Below, piece by piece: positions 30,294 to 40,790 of a DNA stretch of 64,000 nt. The position numbers and the translations under genes are program-made. A model generated the notes under the pieces. The model was not told the DNA's origin, searched no databases, and worked only from the letters and a program-made list of their open reading frames with translations. The first letter of the stretch is position 1. The number at the start of each line of letters is the position of its first letter. Origin of the DNA: Macrothele yani (taxonomy: Eukaryota; Arthropoda; Arachnida; Araneae; Macrothelidae); contig CM077013.1 in the NCBI GenBank assembly GCA_039090855.1, positions 143,055,240 to 143,119,239 on the forward strand, given 5' to 3'.

Positions 30294-32593
30294 AAAGATG
30301 ACACCGAATTTTCGGGTGTAATAAGCACGTCTTTTGAATCCGTTCTGACGCAAATTAAATTTATCAAAGCTATTCAAAGGCAATGGAACCGGTATGCAAA
30401 ACAATAGTATCTGACGAAAGAAAGAAGTTTCTCTATCGGGTCTTTTTTCCCTCAGATATTGGTGTAAACGGAATCTTGAGCTTACGAACTCTTAGAAACA
30501 GAGTTATCGACAAAAATAAGATGTGACTTTATGTCCCCTGGTGGGAAAACAATGCATTATTTTAGGAAGAAAGTATTATCAAAAGGTTTATCCATATGAG
30601 CGGTAACGGTCCAAGAAAAAAAAATTTAGTCGAGTTTTTAGGATCCCAGATTTTGCTACAAATACATCCGAAGCAGAAATTAACACTTATGACCCCTGGT
30701 GGCAAAACCATTCTTTACAAAACATTTGAAATAATGTGAAAAATATTTTTCATCAGGTCTTGTATGCGGTACAGGAAGAATTTTTCAAATCGGAGTTTTA
30801 GGCACAGAAAACGCAATTTACCTTTATGTGTCCTAGCGGAAAGTCTTAAAGGATTTACGTGAAAATTTTGAATTTATAGGAAAACATTTCGCATCGGAAG
30901 CACTATCCAACAACGAAGGAATTTTTCAAATTGGACTTTTAGAAGTAGAGATATTGACAAAAATAAGATATACATCTACGCCCCCTGGCGTAGAAACCAT
31001 GCATTATTTCAAGAAGAAAGTGTTCCTGAAAGGTTTGTCGACATGAGTAGCATCTGTCAACAAAACCTTTTTTTCAATCAACATTTTAGAAGCTCATATT
31101 TTGCTGCAAACACATCAGAAGCGGAAATTAAAACTTACGCCACCTGGTAGCCATACCATTTTTTTACAAAAATTAAAAATTATGTACAAACGATTTCCCA
31201 TCAGAAGCTGTATCCGGTGCAGAAGGAATTTTTCAAATCGGAGATTTAGAAGCAGAGATATAGTGAGAAACGCAATTTAGCTTTACGCCCCCTAGCGGAA
31301 AGTCTATGAATTACTTGAAAGTTTTAAAATTATATGAAGCACATGTCATACTGGCAACACTATCCAACAAAAAAGGAATTTTTCAAATCGAATTCCTAGA
31401 AGTAGAGATATTGACAAAAATAAGATATATATCTATGCCCCCTGGCGCAGAAACCATGCACCATTTTAGGAAGAAAATGTTCCTAAAAGGTCTGTCGACA
31501 TGAGTAGTATCAGTCAACCAACGACGTTTTTTTAATCGATAATTTAGAAGCTAATATTTTGCTGAAAAACACATCAGAAGCGGAAATTAAGATTTACGCC
31601 CCCTGATGGCCAAACCATTTTTACAAAAATTAGAAATTATGTGCAAACGATTTCCCATCAGGAGCTGTATCCGGTGCAGAAAGAAATTTTCAAATCGGAG
31701 ATTTAGAAGCAGAGATATAGGGGAAAACGCAATTTACATTTACGCCCCCTAGCGGAAAGTCTATGAATTACTTGAAAATTTTGAAATTATATGAAAAACA
31801 TGTCACACGGAAAACACTATCCAACAAAGAAGGAAATTTTCAAATCGGACTCCTAGAAGTAGAGATATTGCCAAGAATATGGTATACATCTACGCCCACT
31901 GGCAGAGAAACTGTGGGATATTTTAGGAAGAAAATATTCCGAAAAGGTTTATCGATGTGAGTGGCATCAGTCCACGTAAGAATTTTTTCAATCAATATTT
32001 TAGAAGCTCAGATCTTATGGCAAATACATCAGAAGCAAAAATTAACACTTACGCCCCCTGGCGGCCAAAGTATTTTCTACCAAAAATTCGAAATTATATG
32101 CAAAAGATTTTCCATTAGGAGAGTTATCCGCTGAAGAAAAGATTTTTCAAATCGGAGTTTTAGGAGAAGAGTTATCGGAAAAAATGTAATTTACTTTTAC
32201 TCCCCCTAGCGGAAAATCTATGCGTAATTTGAAAAAGTTACTATATCTAAAACACTCTTCGACATAAGTGGAATCGAAAGATAAAATAATTTTTTCAATC
32301 GGATGTTTAGAAGCAAATATGTGGATTAAAACGTAATTTTGAATTCGACATCATCTGCATTTACGCCTCCTAACGGCAAAATTGTACATCGTAAATAAAA
32401 AACGAAATAAAGGATCATCATTCGTATATTTCAAGCTTCCGAACGTAAAAATAATTTTTCAAATCGGACTAATAGTCGCAGAGATACCGTGGGTACAGAC
32501 GGACGGACTGACGGACGGATGGACAAACAAAAGACGTGCTAACAAGCCTACGAAAGACGTGCTAACAAGTTTTACAAAAGACGTGCTAACAAG
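30294..32593 (+). mobile_element. CTCF-motif tandem-array element, copy 2 (insertion)
   Basis: Occupies a defined gap in a Tc1, with AACAAG at both edges (30288-30293, 32588-32593). Order: unique head of ~130 bp, 13 units of ~152 bp, a (GACG)n stretch at 32498-32520, then three ~22-bp repeats of AAAGACGTGCTAACAAG (32530-32593). The units group in threes, giving a 455-458 bp higher-order period. Non-coding. Architecture (tandem core, then tetranucleotide microsatellite, then short tail) recalls Helentron-associated DINE/pearl-type elements; that class is an inference. Confidence 0.8.
30530..32380. repeat. Array of 13 CTCF-like cores, ~152-bp spacing
   Basis: Cores at about 30536, 30692, 30828, 30979, 31139, 31286, 31437, 31597, 31743, 31894, 32052, 32197 and 32365. 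Three types alternate: CGCCCCCTGGTGGCCAAACC, CGCCCCCTAGCGGAAAG and CGCCCCCTGGCG.AGAAAC. Confidence 0.88.
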
Positions 32594-32638
32594 CCTGCGG
32601 CTGACCGCGATCACATCGCACTGTGAGCTTGAGCGAAA

Positions 32639-33670
32639 ATGTCGTGGCGGGAGAGAACTGACTTTGAGAAAGGAAAGATTGTTGGGTGTTATATTAGTGC
32701 GTTGCCCATAAGAGAAACCGAGAGGCGTTTAAACATACCCGAGTCAACTGTTTTGGATGTACCGAATAAGCGGAAGACATATGACGTGCCTGAAGCAGCA
32801 AAACGTACCGGCAGACCAAAGAAAATCAGTGATAGAGAACGTCGAAGCTTCAGGAGAGTCGTTACAGCTAATCGACGGAGTACTGCACAAGACCTCAGTG
32901 TACTGGTGAGTAACAATGCTGGAGCCTCGATATGTACACGTATCATTCGCAGAGAACTTCATTCCATGGGTTACGTTGCTCGTGCGGCTACTTATAAGCA
33001 TTTCATCTCCTATCGGAATGCTACTTGTCATTTAGCATGGTGTAAAGGATATTTATCGTGGACCGTAGATCAATGGAAACGGGTCCCATAGACTGATGAA
33101 TCCAGATACACGATGCATCAGTCTGATGGCTATGTGTGGGTATGGCAGCAGCCGGGGGAACGATATTTATCACAGGGTACTACTGTTCCTACGGTCAAGT
33201 TTGGAGCTGGCAGTGTACTCGCGTGGAGGAGATTTTGGTGGTATGGTCCGCGCCCATTGGTTATCGTGGACAAGCCTGTTAATCAGCACGTGTACCTCGA
33301 CATTCTGGATTATTATGCCCTACCAATTCTGTGGTAATACTATGGAACCGAGCCTTGTTGGTACCAGCAGGATAATGCACCGAGCAATAAAGCAAGGACT
33401 GTTACGGCGTGGTTAGACGATAATTCCGCATCGTGTGTGGACTGGCCAGCACAGAGCCCTGAACTTAATCCCATAGAGCACCTATGGGATGAATTAGAGC
33501 CCCGCATAAGAAGTTTGGAACCAAGGCGTACTACTAAACAACAGTTAGCGGCAGCATTTTTTACTGAATGGAAGCGCATACCTATCGCTGTGTTCCAAAA
33601 CATTGTCGAAAGCATGTCTCGAAGGGTCCGTGCATGCATTAAGGATAAAGAAGGACCGACATCGCACTAA
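32639..33670 (+). pseudogene. Tc1-like transposase with stops
   Basis: Starts MSWRERTDFEKGKIVGCYIS, HTH with RETERRLNIPESTVLDV, then GRPKK, TAQDLSVLVSNNAGASICTR. A stop at 33090 (WKRVP*TDESRY) sits just before the first Asp. A frame continues GAGSVLAWRRFWWYGPRPLV, with another stop near 33337, then CWYQQDNAPSNKARTV (second Asp) and WPAQSPELNPIEHLWDELEP (Glu). The end is KDKEGPTSH. All three acids remain, with two stops and about two frameshifts. Confidence 0.9.
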
Positions 33671-33755
33671 TGCATGTGAATAAATGCTATTTGGTGTTTC
33701 TCTTCTAGGTGTTAGGTGACTTTTGTCAATATAGTGTATATCATCATCATCATTG

Positions 33756-35912
33756 TCAACCATTATCAATCCACTGCTGGACGAAGGTCTCCCCAAGTTT
33801 CCTCCACAACGGTCTGTCTTGTGCCAGTCTCCTCCATGTCACCCCTGCATACTTTCGAATTTCATCCACCCATCTCCCATGTGGTCTTCTTCTGGGTCTT
33901 TTCCTGTCCCTTGGAATCCAATCTAAAATTTCGGCTGTCCATCGATGATCTGTCCTTCTGGCAGTATGTCCAGCCCATTGCCATTTCAGGGATTTAACTC
34001 TGATCATGATGTCTTCCACTCTTGTCATTTTTCGGATCCACGAGTTCCTCTTCTTATCTCTCCTGGTTACACCAAGCATGCACCTCTCCATGCTGCTTTG
34101 AGTTGTCTGCAGCCTTTGTATGTCTCTTTTAGTTAAGGTCCACGTCTCCGCACCATACGTAAGCACTGGAAGGATGCATTGATCAAACACTTTTCTTTTA
34201 AGACATAATGGCATATTGCTCTTGAAAATTATGCTGTTTCTTCCAAAAGCTCTCCAGGCAAGTTTTGTACGCCGATTAATTTCTTCATCAATGTGACCCT
34301 CACTTGATATCTGCTGTCCAAGATAAACGTACGTGTCTGTTATCTCCAGCTTTTCTCCATCAATCGATAAATCTTCATTTCTTGTAAAAGCATTGAACAT
34401 CACTTTTGTCTTCTGAAAGTTCATTTTTAATCCCACTTCTTTACTCTTGTCAGCAAGTTCCTGGATCATACTCTGCAGCTCTGATGGGGTAGTTGCAAAA
34501 ATGACTACGTCATCAGCAAAACGAAGGTGGGTTAGATAATCTCCATTAATCTTTATCCCCTTGTTTTCCCAGCTCAGTGACTGAAAAACACCCTCCAATG
34601 TGGCATTAAAGAGCTTCGGAGATATGGTGTCACCTTGTCTCACTCCCTTCCCAATTTTTACGTGTGTTGTATTTTCAAACAGCCTAATCTTTGCACTTGC
34701 ATTTTCATAGATGTTATTAATAATATTAATGTATGCATCTTTAATACCGCAGGTTTTCAGAGCCATTGTAACCGCTGATGGTTTCACCGAATCAAAGGCT
34801 TTTTCATAATCGATAAAAGCCATGCACAATGGAAGTTCATATTCCCTCGCTCTTTCAATTAGTTCTCTCAGCACGTGGATATGATCTATTGTGCTGTAGC
34901 CACTCCTGAATCCAGCTTGTTCTCTCGGTTGAGCCATGTCCAGTGTTACCTTCAAGCGGTGTGAAAGAACTTTAGTGAAGATTTTATAAACTACTGATAG
35001 GAGGCTGATAGGTCTGTAGTTTCCGAGATCCTCAATGTCACCTTTCTTATGTAGCAGGATCATTGTAGCGGTGTTCCAATCCTCAGGAATCTTTCCTTCA
35101 TTAAGGCATCGAGTGAAAATTTGGGCGAGTACTGTTTCGATTTCTCCACTTGCTTCTTGTATGATGTCTACAGTAATTCCATCTTCTCCTGGAGCTTTTC
35201 CTCGCTTCATGTTCTTGATTGCATGTGCAACTTCTGCTGGAAGGACTGGAGGAACTCTGGTACTGGTATCTTTCATGATGTCTGGAGTGCATATATCATC
35301 CCTTTCATATAATTTGGAGTAGAAATCTTTCACTCTTGTCAAAATTTCGCCTCTATTTCTTGTTACAGAACCATCTTCTTTTCTCAGTGCCATAATCTGT
35401 TTTCTTCCCTTACTGAGATGTCCCTTTGCTATCTTTAGGCTTTGGTTGTTTTCAATTGCTTTCCTCACTAGTTCACAGTTGAATCTCCTTACCTCTTCAG
35501 TGATACTTTTTCTAACTGTCTTGCATAGCTCTATATATTCCACTTTGGAAGTCACATCTTCTTTAGTTGTCCTCATCTCTCTTCTTTTTTGCATCAACAT
35601 TTTGGTTTTTCCTGATAATTTGTTCACATGCAACTTGTTCTTAGACCCAGCTAATTTTGTTGCTGTTTCCTTAAGAGCTTTGGTTACTTTTCTGTTAACT
35701 TCAGAGATGTCCACTTCTTCCGATGTTAGGCCTTCTAAAGCAGAGAACCTGTTCTTCAGTTCTAATTTGAAGGTATTATGGTGTTTTTTAAGGTTGGTTA
35801 TGTCAATAGATTTTGTTTGTCCTATGAGCTTGCCACGTTCAAGTTTAGTGTTGAGGTGCATCTTACATCTCACCAATCTATGGTCACTACCTGTGTTGAA
35901 CTTGTTTAGCAC
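33756..35912 (-). CDS. RTE LINE reverse transcriptase (ORF2 C-terminal part)
   Basis: 718 codons without a stop. Reverse transcriptase that would copy the LINE RNA at the nicked target. RT blocks in order: PGEDGITVDIIQ (~241), NYRPISLLSVVYKIFTKVLS (~298), EQAGFRSGYSTIDH (~331), MAFIDYEKAFDSV (~364, catalytic Asp), GVRQGDTISPKLFNATLEGV (~423), LRFADDVVIFA (~463, FADD catalytic pair). C-terminal part: YVYLGQQISSEGHIDEEINR, MPLCLKRKVF, and WQWAGHTARRTDHRW before RKRPRRRPHGRW. The listed start is simply the first Met after a frameshift; the true protein begins upstream with the endonuclease at 36715. Confidence 0.92.
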   Translation of the reverse strand: MLNKFNTGSDHRLVRCKMHLNTKLERGKLIGQTKSIDITNLKKHHNTFKLELKNRFSALEGLTSEEVDISEVNRKVTKALKETATKLAGSKNKLHVNKLSGKTKMLMQKRREMRTTKEDVTSKVEYIELCKTVRKSITEEVRRFNCELVRKAIENNQSLKIAKGHLSKGRKQIMALRKEDGSVTRNRGEILTRVKDFYSKLYERDDICTPDIMKDTSTRVPPVLPAEVAHAIKNMKRGKAPGEDGITVDIIQEASGEIETVLAQIFTRCLNEGKIPEDWNTATMILLHKKGDIEDLGNYRPISLLSVVYKIFTKVLSHRLKVTLDMAQPREQAGFRSGYSTIDHIHVLRELIERAREYELPLCMAFIDYEKAFDSVKPSAVTMALKTCGIKDAYINIINNIYENASAKIRLFENTTHVKIGKGVRQGDTISPKLFNATLEGVFQSLSWENKGIKINGDYLTHLRFADDVVIFATTPSELQSMIQELADKSKEVGLKMNFQKTKVMFNAFTRNEDLSIDGEKLEITDTYVYLGQQISSEGHIDEEINRRTKLAWRAFGRNSIIFKSNMPLCLKRKVFDQCILPVLTYGAETWTLTKRDIQRLQTTQSSMERCMLGVTRRDKKRNSWIRKMTRVEDIMIRVKSLKWQWAGHTARRTDHRWTAEILDWIPRDRKRPRRRPHGRWVDEIRKYAGVTWRRLAQDRPLWRKLGETFVQQWIDNG

Positions 35913-35923
35913 ACTGCAGTCTT

Positions 35924-36715
35924 CTATGACGAATTTTTGTTACACATAATAAAATCAATTTCACTTGTCGTCCCATTTGGATGTCTCCATGTCCATTTCC
36001 TGTGTGGCTTTTTCTTGAAAAAGGAGTTCAAGATGAAAAACCCTTCTGCCTCTGCAAACTCAACGAGAGTATTTCCACGCTGGTTTCTGTTGCCATGACC
36101 GAATTTACCTACTGAAGTTTCATTCTGTTGCCGTTGCCCTATTTTTGCATTGAAATCTCCCATAATTATCTTCAAATGCTGCTTACCTTTATTATTTAGA
36201 TGACAAATTTCCTCATAAAATTCTTCAATTTCTTCTTCAGGATGACTTGTGGTGGGTGCATAAGTTTGAATAATCTGAGCCTGGTATCTTTTCGAGAGTT
36301 GGATAACAAGTCGTGCAGCTCTGTCAGAGGAACTTTCAACTTCTACAACTTTGTCCTTCAGTTTCTTGTTTATTATAAATCCAACACCACTAGTTCTGCC
36401 AGTATCTGTCCCACGATAGTAGAAGAGATGTCCACTTTTCAGTTCGATGAGATCTTCTCCTTTTCTCCTTACCTCACTTAGCCCCACGATGTCCCACTTG
36501 ATCCTTTGTAGTTCCTCTTCCAATTCAAGAAGCCTTGAATCAGAAGATAGGGAGCGTCCATTGTAAGTAGCCAAGGTCAGCATCAGATGGCAGCCTAGTC
36601 CGGTCCTTCGGGGATTCTTAGCACCCTCTGCCTTCATGTCGCACTGGCCGCTGCCTTGGCCAGGTACATTCCAGCTGCCGGAGACTGAGGGCCAAGATTT
36701 AAGTTGTGGAATCAT
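35924..36715 (-). pseudogene. RTE LINE endonuclease domain, cut off by a frameshift
   Basis: AP-type endonuclease that would nick the target. Motifs in order: LATYNGRSL (~50), WDIVGLSEVRRKGEDLIEL (~75), GVGFIINKK (~108), QTYAPTTSHPEEE (~150), IIMGDFNAKIG (~185), WTWRHPNGTTSEIDFIM (~240). The frame ends in MCNKNSS* because an A-run at 35934-35938 has five A's (T's on plus) where the sister at 37950-37965 has six; the reverse transcriptase follows in another frame. One missing base thus separates EN from RT. Confidence 0.9.
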
Positions 36716-36978
36716 TTTGGAGGGGTTTGGCCATAACTCACCACGCTGGTCAAGCGGGTTGGTGAGTGTGGGATAGCATTTCCTCTGATCCCGATGGTAT
36801 AGTTATACCGCTATGGGCGGTCGTCAGAGCCCCTTTAGTGGGAACAGGATGCACCACGAGAAGGCGGGGTTGACATTTGTCAAGGAGAGGCTGTGATGTT
36901 ACGCATCACCTGACCTTAAAAAAAAAAAAAAAAAAAAAAATAGTGTATATAGTCTTACGTATTTCGTCTAGGGAAAGC

Positions 36979-38559
36979 AAGGTCAGGTGTTACGCAACAC
37001 ATCGGCTCTTCTTGACAAATGTCAACCTCGCCTTCTCGTGGTGCATCCTGTTCCCACTAAAGGGGCTCTGACGACAGCCAGTAGTGGTATAACATACCAT
37101 TGGGATTAGAGAAAATACTATCCCACACTCACCAACTCGCTTGGCCAGCCTGGTGAGTTATGGCCAAACTCCTCCAAAATGACTCCACAACTTAAATCTT
37201 GGCCCTCAGTCTCCGGCAGTTGGAATGTACCTGGCCAAGGCAGCGGCCAGTGCGACATGAAGGCAGAGGGTGCTAAGAATCCCCGAAGGACCGGACTAGG
37301 CTGCCATCTGATGCTGACCTTGGCTACGTATAATGGACGCTCCCTATCTTCTGATTCAAGGCTTCTTGAATTGGAAGAGGAACTACAAAAAATAAAGTGT
37401 GACATCGTCGGGCTAAGTGAGGTAAGGAGAAAATTAGAAGATCTCATTGAACTGAAAAGTGGATATCTCTTCTACTATCGTGGGACAGATACTGGCAGAA
37501 CTAGTGGTGTTGGATTTATAATAAACAAGAAACCGAAGGATAAAGTTGTAGAAGTTGAAAGTTCCTCCGACAGAGCTGCACGACTCGTTATCCAACTCTT
37601 GAAAAGATACCAGGCCCAGATTATACAAGCTTATGCACCCACCACAAGTCACCCTGAAGAAGAAATTGAAGAATTTTACGAGGAAATTCGGAATCTAAAT
37701 AACAAAGGCAAACAGCACTTGAAGATCATTATGGGTGATTTCAATGCAAAAGTGGGGCAACAGCAGCAGAATGAAACTTCGGTTGGCAAATTCGGTTACG
37801 GGAACAGAAATCAACATTTAAATACTCTCGTAGAATTTGCAGAAGCAGAAAGGTTTTTCATCATGAACTCCTTTTTTAAGAAAAAGCCACACATGAAATA
37901 GACATGGAAACGTTCGAATGGGACGACAAGTGAAATTGATTTTATTATGTGTAACAAAAAATTCGTCATAAGACTGCAGTGCGCTAAACAAATTCAACGC
38001 AGGTAGTGACCATAGATTGGTGATAAGTAAGATGCATCTCAACACTAAACTCGAACGTGGCAAGCTCATGAGACAAACAAAATGTATTGACATAACCAAC
38101 CTGAAAAAACACCATAATACCTTCAAGTTGGAACTGAGGAATATATTCTCTGCTTTAGGAGGCCTAACATCGGAAGAGTGGATGTTTCTGAAGTTAACAG
38201 AGAACTAACCAAGGCTGTTATGGAAACAGCAACAAAAATAGGTGGTACTAAAAAAAAAGTTACATATGAAGAAAATTTCAGAAAAAAAAGTTGATGCAAA
38301 AGAGAAGGGAGATGAGGACAAATAAAGACGTAACTTCCAACGTGGAATATATAGAGCTATTCAAGACAGTGCGAAAAAGTATCACTGAAAACATAAGGAA
38401 ATTCAATTGTGAACTAGTGAGGAAAGCAATTGAAAACAACCACAGCCTGAGGAGAGCAGAAGGACATCTCAGTAAGGGAAGAAAACAGATTATGGCTCTG
38501 AAAAAAGAAGATGGTACTGTAACAAGAAATAGAAGCGAAATTTTGACAAGGGTGAAATA
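36979..38559 (+). mobile_element. RTE LINE, 5' half, head-to-head with its sister
   Basis: Begins AAGGTCAGGTGTTACGCAAC, the same 5' end as the minus-strand copy, 39 bp beyond that copy's edge. It stops inside the coding region after ILTRVK (38559), where mariner DNA starts. Loss of the 3' half is unusual for a LINE and suggests later deletion or replacement. Confidence 0.88.
37179..38559 (+). pseudogene. RTE LINE endonuclease and RT start, broken
   Basis: 37179-37901 codes for MTPQLKSWPSVSGSWNVPGQ through the endonuclease motifs (LATYNGRSL, LSEVRRKLEDL, QAYAPTTSHPEEE, IIMGDFNAKVG) and stops at HMK* (TAG, where the sister has HRKW). The same frame goes on to SEIDFIMCNKKFVI. Further frames hold MHLNTKLERGKLMRQTKCID and the pre-RT region QKRREMRTNKDVTSNVEYIE. 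No RT catalytic motifs are present. Confidence 0.88.
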
Positions 38560-39130
38560 AAAAATGTGTAATATTTGTTTTTATAAAAAATGTGCACTAC
38601 TGCGTTCGACTTTAGCATGAGTCTCGAAAAAACGGTAGTGGTTGTAATAATCATAGCAACCGGTCGCATCTGTTAACACGCATGCGTCGTCGGTAGTGCG
38701 CAGTTTAATAAACGTTGTTTCGTGAACCCCTAACAAGTGTTATCGCGCTGTGATTTTTCGAAAAAAAAAATGGATGCGAAAGAGGAACAAAGATGCGCCA
38801 TTAAATTTTACTGCCGACTTAAGAAGTCCGTCGGAGAGACTTTCCGTCTTATGCAAGACGCTTATAAAGATGAGTGTCTAGGAAAATCAACAATTTACAG
38901 ATGGCATAAAGAATTTTAGGATGGTCGTGAGTCGGCGGCTTTAATCGCGCATGGAAAAAAAACCCTTCAACGAGTGTTACAGAGGTAAACATCAGTACAG
39001 TGTCATTCGAGGGAAGGACGGTCACCTATTAATCAGAGATATAGAACATATGGTTTACATTTCAAAATCATCGATTCACCGAATTTTAACCAAGCATTTA
39101 AACATGAAATGAGTTTGTTCAACTTGGTTT
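38560..39130 (+). mobile_element. Mariner 5' fragment
   Basis: Leader and N-terminal coding part of a mariner, joined to the truncated LINE at left and the tandem array at right. No 3' part. The left end is not resolved. Confidence 0.72.
38770..39112 (+). pseudogene. Mariner transposase N-terminal fragment
   Basis: MDAKEEQRCAIKFYCRLKKS, VGETFRLMQDAYKDECLGKS, TIYRWHKEF then a stop (38917-38919) where mariners read F(K/R)EGRE; DGRESA follows in frame. This is the first helix-turn-helix of mariner transposase (HTH_48-like). Sequence after ~38950 is barely recognisable, and the catalytic domain is absent. Confidence 0.85.
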
Positions 39131-39139
39131 CTCATTGCT

Positions 39140-40790
39140 TTTCATGTGCGGCCCAATGGACTAAACAAGTTAGTAAAACAATGCGATGCATTGATTATGA
39201 TACGCTTTCCAACATACCAGAAATCATTACTCAAGTTATGAGGATAATGGCTGTGGAAAAAATCTCGCTCCAGTGTGCTGACCTTTGACCCCATTTCGAT
39301 TATATTCAATAGAAACGGTTCAGTATACCTCCCAAACAACATATTAAAGTTTTGTCGCAATAGAAGCATTTTTAGTCAAGTTATGAGGATAATGGCTGTA
39401 GAATAAATCTCGCTCCTGTGTCCTGAACTTTGACCCCATTTCTATGATATTCAACAGAACTGGTTCAGTGTACTTCTGGAACAACATGAAAAAGTTTTGT
39501 CGCAATCGAAGCATTTTTACATAAGGTATGACTCGTAAGGGCAATGGAATTGATCCCGTTCCTATATCTTGACCTTTGATCCCATTTCGCTTATTTTCAA
39601 TAGGATTCGTCCCTGGTGGTCCCCTACCACATACAAAAATTTCATCGAATTCGAAACATGTTTGCGCAAGTTATGACGCATTAGGTAAATGGAATAGATC
39701 CTGCTCCTATGACCTGACCTGACCTGACCTTTGACCCCATTTCACCCATTTTCAACAGGGTTCGTCCCTAAGTAGTTCCCTCTCACATAATAAAATTTCA
39801 TCGAAATCGAACCATGTTTACCCAAGTTATGACGCGTAAAGGCAATGGAATGGATCGCGCTCCTATATCGTGACCTTTGATCCCATTTCATCCATTTTCA
39901 ACAGGGTTTGTCCCCAGGTCGTCCCCTACCACGTACTAAAACTTCATCGAAATCGAACCATTTTAACGTGAGTTATCGTGCGGACGGGCAAAACTGGTGC
40001 ATATACGCTTCTTCAACCTACTTTGGAAAACGTGAAAAATGATAAAAGATGAACAGAAACATATTAATACAAGTTAGTAAAATCATGCAATGCATTGATT
40101 ATGATAGGCTTTCCAACATACCAGAAATCATTGCTCAAGTTATTACTGAAGTTATGAGGATAATAGCTGTGGAATAAATCTGGCTCCTATGTCCTGACCT
40201 TTGACCCCATTTCAATCACATTCAACAGAACCGGTTCGGTATACCACCGGAACAACATATTAAAGTTTTGTCGTAACAGAAGCTTTTTTACGTAAGTTAT
40301 GGCGCATAAGGGCGATGGAATGAATCCCTTTCCTATGTCCTGACCTTTGACCCTTTTCTACCATTTTCAACAGGGTTCGTCCCCAGGTGGTCCCTTACCA
40401 CATACTAAAATTTCATCGAAATCGAACCATTTTTACGTAAGTTATGAAGCACAAGAGCGGTGGAATGGACCCCGCTCCTATGTCGTGATTTTTGACCCCA
40501 TTTCTTCCTTTTCTAATAGGGTTCGTCCCCAGTGGTCTTCTATCACATACTAAAATTTAATCGATACCGAATCATTTTTACGTAAGTTATGACGCGTAAG
40601 GGCAATGGAATGGATCCCGGTCCTATCTCGTGACCTTTGACCCCATTTCGTCGATTTTCAATAGTGTTCGTCCCCAGGTGGTCCCATACCACATACTAAA
40701 ATATCATCGAAATCAAACCATTTTTACGCGAGTTATCGTGCGGACGGACAGACGGACAAAGCTGGAGCATATACGCTTCTTCCACCAGGG
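39140..40790. repeat. Tandem array, ~145-150 bp unit, (GACG) tail
   Basis: Repeating blocks of ACGTAAGTTATGACGCGTAA, GGCAATGGAATGGATCCCG, CTATGTCCTGACCTTTGACC, CATTTTCAACAGGGTTCGTC and CATCGAAATCGAACCATTTT. Anchors at 40291, 40436 and 40581 give a 145-bp period. Ends at 40738 with GTGCGGACGGACAGACGGAC. Two slightly different subtypes occur (39140-39540 and 40060-40290 versus the rest); about 10 units in all. Confidence 0.85.

Larger units (their letters stand above)
30192..33736 (+). mobile_element. Tc1-like transposon split by a 2.3-kb insertion
   Basis: The left end is CACTGTACTGACAAAAGTCA (30192) and the right end, reversed, CACTATATTGACAAAAGTCA (ending 33736). TA flanks at 30190-30191 and 33737-33738. 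The Tc1 parts are 30192-30293 and 32594-33736, together about 1.24 kb, the normal size. The same family recurs at 47161-47987, which lacks the insertion and shows the join (AAAAACAAGCCTGCAG). Confidence 0.93.
33742..36940 (-). mobile_element. RTE-clade LINE, nearly full length
   Basis: Flanked by TAGTGTATAT at 33732-33741 and 36941-36950, a perfect 10-bp target duplication; it therefore landed in the end of the Tc1 at 30192-33736. It has a (GAT)n 3' end at left, RT and endonuclease frames, and a T-run (A-run on plus, 36918-36940) at its 5' edge. RTE assignment rests on gene order, absence of an RNase H or zinc-knuckle part, and the microsatellite tail. Confidence 0.9.

Noticed and set aside
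28198..32593. Clustered host regulatory region
   Set aside because: Motifs sit in a transposed tandem repeat with a defined insertion site; regulatory use is not shown.
35035..35949. Plus-strand frames in the LINE
   Set aside because: Antisense shadows of the reverse transcriptase.
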